Shown piece after piece: positions 10,250 through 22,991 of a stretch of DNA of 64,000 nt. A model generated the notes under the pieces. That model made no database searches. It was not told the origin of the DNA and saw only the letters and a list, made by a program, of their open reading frames with translations. How positions within the stretch are numbered: position 1 is the first letter of the stretch; every line of letters begins with the position of its first letter. The stretch is from Axinella damicornis. Lineage: Eukaryota; Porifera; Demospongiae; Axinellida; Axinellidae. The position numbers and the translations under genes are program-made. The stretch is from assembly GCA_963931865.1 (NCBI GenBank), contig OZ007512.1:11354756-11418755 (forward strand), written 5' to 3'.

Positions 10250-13200
10250 ATGGCAGAGGAAAGTCCGGACGTTACTGAATCGGATGCTGTGACGATGTCG
10301 GAACAATTTCGCGATTACGAGAACGTATCTCTCAAGGGAATAGCAGTCGTAGACCAATTGAGTTGTGGACTATACGGTCCTATATGGCGAGTTGTGCTAC
10401 CAACGGGAGAACGGTGCGTAGCTAAAGAACTAGTCATTAACAAACTATTCCTTAAAGAGTGCAGTGTGCACTGCAGACTTAGCCACCCAAACATTGTAAG
10501 ATTTTTGGGCACCAGTCAGCTCTACACAGTCCACAGCCGACCACGACCTGTTTATGTGTTAGTAACTGAGCTCCTAAGTATGAATTTGTACTGTTGCAAA
10601 GAGTGTTTCCCAAAGATGCCGCTTTCCATAACAGTGTCAATCCTTTGTGACATAGCTGAAGGGATGGCGTATCTACATTCTCTGAAACCTCCTGTTGTCC
10701 ATGGTGACCTTGCTCCAAGACACATTCTTTTGACAGACCACATGCGAGCTAAGATATCAGGATTTGGGACGGCACAATTACTGGATGGAACCCCCTTGAA
10801 GACTGATCCATCTAGAGGCTTGGATATTTCTTTCATGCCCCCTGAAGCTTTTAGTACCAATCCGGTTTATGATGGTAAACTGGATGTTTATTCGTTTGGT
10901 ATGTTAGTAACATACATAACGGCCACTGTTACAGTGACTGTTACTGACAACAAGACTGATAGAGAACACAATTTTGATACTGTGAAAGGAGAAATTTTGT
11001 GCTTTTACATCAGAAGGCACTATTTATCTCCACTAATGGAACAATGCTTAAAGGAAAATGCTCTAAAGCGGGTTGACTCAGATAGAGTTGTCCAGATTCT
11101 GAAGCAGTTAAGTAGGAAACATCCCATGTGTCTGAAAGACATCCTGGAAATGAGAAACACTGAAGACGTGGATGTGGTGAGTGTCAAATGCTTGCACATG
11201 TTACTGTTGCACTGCAGAAATTACCAGCCTTGCATGGTTACCACATGTACAGTTGCAAATGCAGGAAGTGCACTAATTAATTCAGAGGCATAGCTATATG
11301 GAATGTCCACTGTGCAACTTTAGCACTTTAAGAGGACATTCCAGTGGTATAGTGAAACCTCACGACACATCTGCATGGGACAAATAAATCCTTCTCCTTG
11401 GAGGTTCAAAATGTATTGGGAAACCTTGTAATTTTGGACCTTGAAAATTATATAGAAAGGTCTAGTATATCATGTCCCTATATAGCCTATCTCTGAGGTT
11501 CATTATTGGAGGCTTTACTGTATAGCTATATTTACCATAATATTGTCAGTTTAGCAAGTTTTGTGCAGTCCCACAATAATGGATCGAGAATGTGGTTGGA
11601 CAGCAGAGTCAATTAGCTTATGACTAGCCTACCCCGAGCCTGCACCCCTCCACTGGAGCAGTAGTAACGTACTCACAAACCCACGGCAGGAGCATCAAGT
11701 GGAGAAACTGAAGAGCCAGCAGAAAGCTAAGTGGCAAAATGAAAGTAGCCGTTACAGAATTGACAGAGGTGCATGTTATAGGAAGTATGCAGTATGCAGA
11801 GAGTAAATTTCCATGCAGATTTAAAACCGCCATGCATTCATTTAGCCTAATATGAAACAGGTTTCTCACAGTGTATGATTTTGTATGATTGTTCCACCAC
11901 TATGCAGGTTTCTTCAATAAGTACTCAGTATATTCAAGGTACAACCAGCGGTATATATATGTACAACTGTTGCATGAATGGTACCAAAGGATTTGAGCGC
12001 TGTGATGTGGGATCTCAAAGCAACTGAGCTAAGTGGATAATTATTGGTCCAGCAGGAAGTATAGAAATGGTTAGGGTAAGCTAGCGACAGGGCATGCAGG
12101 TGCCGAATGTGCATATACATGTCCATTACCTATACTTAGAGTCTATTATGTACCTCCTGCATGCCGGACCAATATCCACTTCCTATATAACAACTTTTGC
12201 AGTATGGCAAATGGTCATTGTATACCATAGGTGCTCAGAATTTGCATCACTCTAATTCTGCGTCATGGTCAATATTGATGATCTCAATACCATAATGATG
12301 TGCCAATCTTTGAAAAATTTGCCTCGTGTCCATTCTATTTTTGTGTCCATTCCACAAAATGTTCAGTGACTGGCTCACATTGAGTGCAGTTACAGGTGTA
12401 AAAAGTGCAAGCAGAAGGTACATCCTTGTTGGATGCAGCCTCATGACACCAATCATTAGTGCGGGGGAAATAGCTAGCTATTCACTATGTATACCATTCG
12501 TCCACAGTGTTTTGATTGTATACCTGTTAATGTTCCTGTAGATGAGGAAATGCGACATTTGGAAGCGTACCACAGAATACTCAAAGAAAAAAACTCTCTG
12601 AAAATTAAGACAATGAAATGTATTTTGTGGGGTGTTCCACGCGTTGGAAAGACATCATTCATGCGTCGCATTACAGGAGAATTTGCGGACCTGAGTGAAA
12701 GGGGTCTTGAGGAGCCCAGTACCGGAGCTACTGATGCGCCCAGAAATGTGGTAATTCGTAAAGTTTCCACAACCACAGCTTTAGTGTCTGGATCAGAGTG
12801 GATGCACGAACACCTTCATGATGAAGCTTGCCGGATCTTTGAATTGATATCTGCCGCAAAAACTAATCCCACTCTTCACCTGCGTCGTCAACCGACTACT
12901 CCTTACAGACCTGTAGGTGTGCATGGCACTTCGCCTTGTGTTCATTTATGTTCCAAACGTAAATCCCATGATTCAAAACTAACATTTAGCCATGATGCAG
13001 CTCAGTCCTCTACTAGCACAGCCCATGCAGACGTCGATACAGTCTTTGAAATGTTCCAGCAATCACTTCGAAATGGCAGATGGGAAGAATTGAAGCCTCT
13101 GTTGGAAGACACAACAGTAATACGCATGATTGACACAGGTGGCCAACCGGAATTCCATGAAATGCTGGCTGCCTTAGCATTGGGGCCAGCATTGCATCTC

Positions 13201-15335
13201 CTCTTTTTCAACCTCAGTGAGAGCCTTCAGGACAAGTACAAAATTCAATACGTTTGTAAGGATGGTATGTGTACTACACCACACACATCTGCCTACTCTG
13301 TTCAAGAAGTGCTTTTTAAAGCCCTTTCAAGTATAGCTTGTTTCAATGCTGACATCGAGAATGGTGGCACCGGTCACATTCGAGGGCACACGAAGTCGGT
13401 GGCATTATTGGTCGGTACGCACAAGGATTTGGTGTCTGACGACTTGGTTATGACTACTGATCAACTACTACAGCAAAAGATAAGACCAACTGATTTTTTC
13501 AAGAAGGGGCTTGTCCAATTTTCATCTTCTGAGCAACTGATTCTAGCTGTCGACAACAAGACAGGGGGGCTGCAGGAGGTGAGACACATTCAGAAACTCC
13601 TAGAGAACCTAATTCATCGGGAATATGGTGACATCTCCCTTCCAGCATCGTGGCTATTGTTTGACCTTTTTCTTCGCAGATCTGCCACACGTATCGTTAG
13701 CTTTCAAGAATGTGTTCAGATTGGTAGAAAATTTTCGATCGATTCGGAGGAAGAGTTGAAGGAGGTCCTCTGGTTTCTTCACCATCAAACAGGTGTTCTT
13801 ATGTACTACCCAGAAATTCTAGGGCTTGAGGATGTTGTCATCTGTGACATTCAAGTGATATTTGACAGCATTACTCTCCTCATTGTACATACATTCACGT
13901 TTGAAAAAGTTAACAAAGCTTTAGAAGAGAAGTTCAAACAAAAGGGAATGTTTTCCGAAGGTGATATCCAGAGAGCCAGTTCTAATACAGATGTTCAGGA
14001 TCTGATTCCGCTTTCAAAGCTGGTAAAGTTACTTGAGTATGTGCACATTCTAGCACCAATTACCAACCAGCATGGCTGTGCAGAGTACTTCATGCCGAGT
14101 GTACTTCCGTGTGCCCCTGATGACCAGTTGACACGACTTCCAGAAAGTCCCGGACAACCAGCACCCCTCCTAATACATTTCGAGTGTGGATTCACTCCTG
14201 TCGGTGTATTTTGTGCTCTCATAGTTCATCTGATAGCCCACGGTTCCTGCTCTGAGATGAAGTGGAGGCTAATTGACTCCTGCCTGCGGAAGAACAGGGT
14301 TAAATTCCATGTAGGCCCATACTATATCATGGTCATTCTCACTTCACTCCCTACATTCTATGAGGTTGCAATGGATTGCTCAGAGCAATGCAAGGAATCC
14401 AAGGACACACTCCATCTGATTTGTAATCACGTACGAAGAGCTATTCAAACGGGTATCGATGCAGTTACTGTAAGAATGAACTACAGCTGCCGCACCAGAC
14501 ATCAGCCTGCATTCTACTGCTGTGCTCATCAATGTAGCAGTAAAGGTTCGCACCTCGCTGTTTGTGACCGGGATGAAAACCATCCTCGGAAAATGCAGTG
14601 CCTCCAATCATCCCTAAAGGATCCAATGCTTCTGCAGCCAGAACATGCAGTGTGGTTTCAACAGGTAAGCTTCAGTTACGTGGATTAGTTTAATGGTTAC
14701 ATACATCTGACAGTTTGTAGCTCTTATTTCATCCATCTATTTGTGCTACATTTCTAATGCTGTCCTGTGTAGATTTTGCGAGGGAGCACGCAGCAACCGC
14801 AACTAAAGGACTTGGTTACCATCAAGGTGGTTGAGTGGTATGACCTTGGATTGCAGTTGGACATTCACGACGATGAACTAGATGTAATCCAGAAGGACCA
14901 CCGTGGAGACATCAGAGCATGTCGACGAGAGATGTTCAAGGCATGGTTGAAGAGCTTCCCCACTGCAACCTACCAGCAGCTGGTGCAGGCTCTGCTTAAT
15001 ATTGGAGAGAATAGGGAGGCCTGTCGCATTTCCAAAAGATGTGGTGAGATTGTTGTTGTAGCTAAAGCTTGGTACATGCATGTACCCCCCTCCCCGCATG
15101 AACACTGCTGTAGGAAGAAGAAGACAAGTAGGTGGGGCAGTCTGTGAGCATGGGAATGGGGCTTTCCATTTAATTTCCAGCTTGCATCCTAATTAATACC
15201 TCTCAGTCTCTGATCTGCTGGTTTGATTTTTTTGCTCGCCCTCTTTGATTTTTCAGATTTGCATTTTGCATTCTCATGTACGTGATGAGTTATTTTGTTA
15301 ACATGCATACAGGACTCCAGGTGCCGGAGGACTGA
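10250..15335 (+). CDS. gene B: pseudokinase-Roc-COR-Death protein (1124 aa)
   Basis: Five exons in phase, mirroring gene A: 10250-11176, 11908-11938, 12542-14664, 14773-15043 and 15313-15335. The kinase-like domain keeps Lys59 but the first glycine of the loop is Ser (SCGLYG, 38-43). The catalytic loop is HGD (151-153) with His158 for Asn, and DFG is again GFG (171-173). The GTPase/COR exon differs from gene A by about 20 substitutions and a two-residue deletion over some 708 residues, and the Death exon is almost the same. The kinase exon is far more divergent. This pattern suggests gene conversion or duplication of only the 3' part. The kinase and last exons use the same donor and acceptor contexts as gene A. 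Likely a signalling scaffold with the same job as A but a different N-terminal pseudokinase specificity (inference). Confidence 0.8.
12236..12432. repeat. dispersed repeat, copy 1 (intron of gene B)
   Basis: It shares blocks such as 'aattctgcgtca', 'gtgtccattcta' and 'gtgtaaaaagtgcaagcagaag' (in pieces) with 36065-36260. The second copy has inverted ends, so this is probably a truncated DNA-transposon remnant. Confidence 0.6.
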
Positions 15336-16310
15336 TTCCAGAAGATTCCCATTTTTGCATAGCCAGCTCGGAATTGTCAGCAACATTGCCAGTTAACCCT
15401 CTATACACTACTCGAGGGTTGACTCTAGTAGGTTTCATTCTGAGCTACTATAGTTTTGCAAATTAAGATCAACATTGATTCAACAACCTGTCCTTTACAA
15501 CTTCTTACACACTTTCATTACGTATACATGTACAAAGCCATACATAATATAAACCGGACAAAACAGAGGCAAACTAGCCTCATTCCCAGGTCATTCACAC
15601 CGCTGAAATTATTATTTGATTGCTTGCAGTATGCATCTTAAGTGTAAAGCAGTTGGTTGCCAAGTGGTGATTTTACATGTATATAGCTGTCAGTTGTAAC
15701 AAGTTGCTAACAAGGGAATTCTTGAGAGAAGACGGTGAGACTTGGAAAGAAAGAGGGGATGGGAGGATCAAGAGAGAGCAACAAGGATGTCAGAGTGGCC
15801 GGGGGAGCGAGGATGGAGAAATGGCAAAATATATAGGTTTGGCTTACATGATTATTTACGCTGCTCAGGGGGCATGGTAAAAATGCAATTTTGTAAGTCA
15901 TCATGTTCTTTTGTAGTGAGAAATCAACATGGTGTTTGTCAGCAGTTTAGGAATTTGAAGACCAGATGAGAGATTGAGAGCTGCATGCTCGAAATCATTG
16001 CCAACAATTCATCACTATTACATTGAAGAGAAATCGGAACCAGACCCTTTGCACGGGGAAGGGTCTGGTTCCGAGACTAAAATCAACTCACACTCCACGA
16101 ACTTGGTAGAAATGCATGGCCTTCTAATGTCTAACCATGCATCTAACACCTGTCCAACCATCTAATGGTCCAAGGCGATATTATATCTTGCAGCTTTAAA
16201 GAACACTCACAATATTAATAATAATTATCATAGTACAGAAATTATTATGCTTGCAAGGGGAATGTGGAGTAACGGTGTTTGCATAGTCACTGTTAGTCAG
16301 TATGCTTGTC
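15336..16310. other. spacer between gene B and the receptor gene
   Basis: The spacer holds the end of the A/B duplicated block (to about 15806). It also has a short inverted repeat at about 16037-16078 ('ggaaccagaccctt' and 'aagggtctggttcc'). Genes B and the receptor converge here. No exon was seen. Confidence 0.55.
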
Positions 16311-19054
16311 TTATACGGTGATATTCTTCTCCGGTGCTGGCTCTGTCACGGTCACACCGTTGCCCTGTAAAACATACATAGAGGAGGAGCAGGTAAATAA
16401 ATCCATTGCAGCTGACGTCATCATCTTGAGCATACAGACGGGTGCTGTTTTCTGTTTACGGAAATAATTTAGCAGCTTCTATGGCGATCTTGGCGAATCC
16501 AATCATGCACCAACAATGCTTCTAGTATGTGTGGAATTGAATGAAATGTGATTGATGTGTACGTAGGCTACGTAAATGTATATTACCGGTGATGCAGGGC
16601 ACGTTTCAATGGATACCACATATGAGGCCAATGTATTATGGTACACCAAGATGGCGGCACAAGTATAGTATAATTACGGAAATGCCATGGAAAAAATGAT
16701 GGCATGACACAGAATTATGCCAGCTTACGCTAATTTCATTAACTATGGCGTACAAGTGATGCCGAAACCTTTCCATCACTGGTCCGGGTTTCCATTACAA
16801 ATACATATCCGGAAGACCTAAATGCAGCTATGGAAGGCCTGAACGAAGTTCTGGATGATCCATAAGCAATGCGGCACCATTTTTGGGAGACTTACGTAGG
16901 CCAGCATTCTTCAGAAGAAGTCTCCTGGTTTATTGATGTGGAGATTTGGAATGCTTTTCCGACATGCTTTTGCAGTGCAGGTTCGTCGGAAGGCTTATTC
17001 ATAAAGATGCATACCACAAACACAGTTTCAACACCATATGCAGCTAACCTCCATTTGAGCAATCTTGGTTTCCAGTAGAGTTATTCTTGATCTTAGTGCA
17101 CGTGTACCCGTATCTTCCTTGGAGCTCATTTCCACCCGGTCATCGAAGACGGTGCTCTGCCTCGGGTCAGTGAGCCCATTGCCAGGAGGCAGCGTCTTGC
17201 TGAATAGGTCATCACCATCAGGGTCTCTGTACAAACTGATCATCTGCATGAATATGGAACAATTGAAGGATGTTATTCTAATAAACTGGTTCTTTGTTGG
17301 CTACTATACAAACAGCTAATTACTACTGCAACTTCCTCAACTGAAGTCATCATCTGCTGCTACACAGGAACCAGATCCTGATCTCACGGTTATCCAGACA
17401 AAAGCGGTGCTTACTTATACACTGTTATAGACTCACGCTATAACACTATGTTACACTATGGTATGGATAATCTTTGAACTTAATGGGGTTTCTAAAAAGA
17501 GTCCAATTGACACCTTATCAAAACTTGATATTTCATACAGAGCAACTGAAAGATGTAACCCCTAGTCTAAGCTGGTTATTGCACTCGAGCAGGTCTCTTA
17601 GCTGTTTAGAGACTTTGGGATGCACCATTTGGGCTTTGCTTTCGGTCATTATAGGTAGCATCCCTCAGGTCTCTCTCTAAAACAGCTAAGAGACCTGCCA
17701 CCTGCTTGAGTGCAACATATACCCCCAAATTGCCATTTTGATAGTTGGAATTGTGTCTTGGTCTCATTTTAGATAGCGTTAAAACTAAAAGTGCTAACTT
17801 AGAGTTATATGAATTACAGTCATGGTTTACAGAAACAACACTACAGTTCACCTTAGGAATGAACGTGAGTCCCAGGAACAGACTGCCTCCGACCAGCAGT
17901 GCTAGCCCGTACAGACTGGCATAGACATAGTGGTACTGCCTCAGTGGGAACTCCACCACTATCAGCAGAACCAGGATGATGCTGTTGATGTATACAATAG
18001 CTGCAATCTCCTTGGAGTCGTTGAGGGCCCGGATTTTGATCTTACGTGTGTGGAAGGCCATAAACATGGCTACTAGCTGGAGCAAACCCTTGTAGGCGTA
18101 CGAGACAGACAACCAGATGGTGACATTGTCGTCGCAACTGAAAACAAAGTTCCTCTGGATTATTTGCTGTTCCTGTGGATAATCACAAGAAAGAGAGGAG
18201 AAGGCAAAGATGGAGTATACTGTTGAAGGGTCGAGACTACCGGTAGCTACCCATGTGCCAACAATGCACTACCACAAGCAACCTACAAACTCACGAGTGT
18301 GCCCTCACTGACTCAGACACTGAGTGGCACTCAGCAACTTTTGGTTCCACGATCTCTCCTTGCATTAATTTTGGTGGCTAAACTACGTACCGACATGCTG
18401 TTTTCTCACACTCAGCTCACAACGTCCTATAGTTTAGTACTTAATTCTCTACTAGGGATATGGTGGATACAGTGGTGGATATAGAAATTTAGAAAGGGGG
18501 TTCAGCCACTGGCACACAAAGTGGGCCTGAAATATTTTGTGTTGCTAAACCCACTACCGGTCGAGTGAATGCATTCATGACGCACGTCTGACCTGAGTTA
18601 TGTAGTTCGAGGTGACTTGTCTAGCGCTGGAGACTAAAAATGATGATTGGAACAAATCTGCTGTACAATACATGTAGACGTAAGTTACTTTTTCTTGCCG
18701 CCAAAGGGGGGTACATTTGCACCCCCTAAATCTGCCACTGGGATATTACCATATGCAGCACTTCTGCTCAGAGTCAGCGGGCAAACAGTGAACCATGAGT
18801 ATGATCTCACATTGATAAAAGAAGGGTGCTCCACATCAGATGTCTGGATGGCTATGATTCGTGTTTGAGGAACAGCTGTACCGATGAGGAAGATCACCAC
18901 GTCCACCGCCACAACCACGGCAACGATCGCCAGCAACATCCAGTCGTGGAACGTCTAGACAACAGTAGAGATTGACTGATCATTCTCTTCTTAGCATACA
19001 TTACCAGGTTTGCAGTTTGTAACCATGTACGTACTCTCCAAAGCTGACAAGAAA

Positions 19055-19086
<32 letters not shown>

Positions 19087-22000
19087 GGACCCTGGTACCC
19101 CTTTGGGTGAAATACTGAACTAAAATGGTTCACCACCCTGATATAAATATCCTCACCTTTTTCCGCTTTGTTGGGTTGCTGAAGATGTAGTATATTCGCC
19201 ATGTCTTTGAGAGGATCACAGCAAAGCACAGCGTATAGCCAATGGCTGATAACCACAGACGAAGCTGAAAAGAAAAATAATGTAAGTCGCATCAAAGATT
19301 CCAGAACGTAAATACTGTATTCAGAATACAGAGGAATATACCCATTTAAGTCACATGACTGTCATAAGCTCAAAACGGCTTGAATCAACCCCATGTGCAC
19401 AAAATTGAAAGTCATTAGTGGTCCGAGGAGAGCTTTGGTAGCTGACCAATTGCCGTGTTCTCATCCAGGCCAAGTGCACTCTTACGTACCTCTGGTCCCC
19501 AAGTCTGAAAGCTCACTTTTGCTGGAACACTTTTCTGATATGTGTTCGCAGCACAGCTTCGCCGCAAACTGGAAGGCTTCTTCCAAAAACCAGAAGGTTT
19601 CTTCCGAGAATCGGAAGGTTTCTTCCATAGCTTCCTCCAAAGAGCGCTGGCTTTGTACGTACCTAAGTCTACAAAAGACAGTGCAGCTTCGCTTACGGTT
19701 ACGCGTAAGTAGTGTATTGTCCATGGTGTACGTAGGTGACAGTTCTTTTCTCTATCTTTTACTTCCACCTCACTCTTATGTAAACATGCACATCTTACGT
19801 ATAAGTTTGGAAAAGGTCATGGTACAGGCATTTTTGAATGTAGCGCTGGTTAGTCGGACTTACACCAGTCAACATTTCCAATTTTGAAAATACAACGTTT
19901 CGACCACTCTTTGTTGGTCTTCTTGAAGAAGACCAACAAAGAGTGGTTGAAACATTGCATTTTCAAAATTGGAAATCTTGACTTGTGTAAGTCCGGCTAT
20001 AACCAGCGCTACATGGCTTACGTACATTGCAAACCACAGACTGAATCAATGTCTCGTCCAGGCTGCCCACAGTGTATGTGTATAAATACACGCAGGTGTA
20101 CAGCAACACAGCTCCAACAATGATCAGGTAGTTCAGATTGGGACTGGACAGTTTCACGATCCTGCAGTGCAGTAGAACCAGCAGTGTTAATCCATACACA
20201 ATTTGTCTAGCATAAAAATATCTCAGTTTATTGCCCAAGCACAGTGAGGCTACTAATCACAACATACATGCAGGCTTAGAATCTTGGTAACCATACGATC
20301 ATATAATCGTATATCAGTGCCCACTTAAACTCCCCCAGGTCCTGTCATCTCAGCAGATACATGGACGCCCTCTTTGAGCTCATGGAGCACACTAAGTCGT
20401 TGGAGTGCTGCACGGTTTTCCATGATTCATAAAGACCTGTGGGTTGTCAAATTTATTGATCGCACCTGTCTGGTTAGTGTACCTACACTACAGATGGTAT
20501 TTAGTCTCCTGCAGCCTGTGGTCTGGGCAGCCTGAGTACTACGGAAGTTGAGGTGGCTTAACTACCTACCACAGATGGTACCATCTTTTAACATGGCTTG
20601 TACTGTGGAAGTTTGATTGCTCCAACATTGTTGTCCGTTTCCGGCCCTTGTATCTGAGACACTACACAAATTTACAGCCATGCCCCATTAGATGTGCATT
20701 AATTGGCAAAGAACGATAATCGTTCAGTCACTTGACTCACTTCCTACAGCTGGTAGAGTAAGCAAGTTATAAAAATGGAAGGGTTGCTTTGCGACGAAAA
20801 GCTGGGTGGGGGCTGGATATGAGGCTACACACATAGCTCTTGCATATTGCCAGTATAGTGCTTGGATGTATGGGGTCTCCATATTGGGGTCTCCACAATG
20901 GGTTATATAAAGAATCAGAACACCACACAAGCTTGTCTGCATGTTGACCACATAACATGAAGTTGTGGGCTGAGTGAACAGCTTAGGGAAGCCGCATAGA
21001 AGCCATGGCAGTAGTGGTGTCAGCTGTGTTTACAACTACAGGCTAGTAAATCTGATTGGTCAGCTGGTCATAAATACTGGTGTTCCTTTGCCTCCCATTA
21101 ACTTGCTCTGCTACAACTTCCAGCATGTGTTCAACGCAAGCTTCAGGTGTAGACTAGCATTAAGGTGGGTGGAAGCAGTTACCATATTTGGTAGCCATGG
21201 CAGTAACAGTGTCAGCTGTGCTTACAACTACAGGGTAGTAAATCTGATCGGTCAGCTGGTCATAAATACTGTGTTCTTTGCCTCCCACAACATCCCGCAC
21301 TTGTTCTAGCTTATGTGTAGACTACCATTAAGGTGGGCGGAAGCAGTTACCAGTCATGCAGTTTGGTGGAATGTTGGTGGGTTATATGCTTATCAACTTA
21401 GTCTTGTTTCTAGGCTCTTCCCTAGCATTTCGTCGCGTATCTTATATTTTTGTACAGTATGCAACAAAAAGCTGGGGAGGAGCGTAGGAATGAGGCTATA
21501 TCACCATTAGCCTCGATCCCAGGCCCGTGTGCCACTTTCAGTAACGTTGCACGAAGAATGTGAAGGGCCTGGTATGTTTCCTCACGTGCATGACGTTGAG
21601 GGTAGAAAGGTCGTAGAAAGGACTTAACTGAACGTGGGGCTCAGAACAGCAAGAAGAGCTAAGGTACCAGGTAACTTGTCTAGCGGGGACGACTGTTATA
21701 CATACCAAGCGTTGAACGTGTAGTTGGCTGAACAATATGAAAAAGTTCGCTTTTTCATTCTGAAAATTTTGGCCATTTGTCGATTACGTAATGCTCATGT
21801 GAAGAAACATACCAGGCTCTCCCCGCTTTTCCGTACTGCAAGCGACGAAAGCTGGGCGGGGCCTGGGAACGAGGCTATACCACCTTACTTTTTTTTCCTG
21901 AAGATGATGTTGAACATGGTGCAGCCGGCAGCGCAGAGCAGTCCAACTGAGGCCAGAGTGTTGTAGATGATGACTATTGGTAGTGCCACTGGATGGACGA

Positions 22001-22952
22001 CATTCTGAGCTGACCCGTCGTAAGGTGGTCCATCTGCATGACAAAATGTGGCAAAGGTGAAATACTGTGTTACACAAACCCTTTCAGTCAACATCAGTAG
22101 CTCTGTAGCAAATAGTGCTACGCATGCAGCACGATTGTTGGACTAAAAGCACATGCGACTCATGACTTCACCTACCAAGCCACAGGTCTTCCAGTGTCTC
22201 TCCGACACCAAATTCAAAGGTGGTGCTATTGACCTGTTCAGCAACCCTCACCTCACCCACCGTAACCATCATCAGAGTTCCCTCTGGTTAGAACAAATAG
22301 AGTACAGATAATTAAGAGTGATCTTACTAACATGTATAGCTGTACGTATACATTATGCGTCTTTAAAATTGACGTCAAGATTCGGAAACCTTTCCGTTGC
22401 TGGTCCGGGTTTCTGGAAGACCTATAAATGCAGCTATGGAAGGCCTAACAACGTTCCGGAAGATCCGTAATTAAGCGAAGCTGCATAGTTTTTCGGAGTC
22501 TTAGGTGTGCGTAAAGCCAGCACTCTTCAGAAGAAGCCTTCCGCTAATTCGGAAGGAATTTTCCAAAAAGCCTTCTGGTTTTCAGAAGAAGCCTTCTGGT
22601 TTGCAGCAAAGCTGCACCACAAATGCATGTCTGAAAAGCGTTCTGAATCTTGACATCAATATTAAAGACGCGTACCATATCGGAACTTGCCACAAAGTGC
22701 ATATACGTAACTCAGCAAGAGTCTCTGAAAACCCCCAAACAACCCACTACCACTTTTTCTCTATCCGCCCGTTTACACTAGCGCTCTGGATCGATCCAGC
22801 TCGAACTGGTTCGAATGATCTCGTAATGTAAACACGAACCGAACCGCCCCGAACCGCTCCGTACTGGACCACCAAACTCCATCGAACTGGTTCGACCCGG
22901 AGCGCTCCCGCCCCAAGTGTAAACGGAATCGAACCCGTTGGTAGGGCGTGGA

Positions 22953-22991
<39 letters not shown>

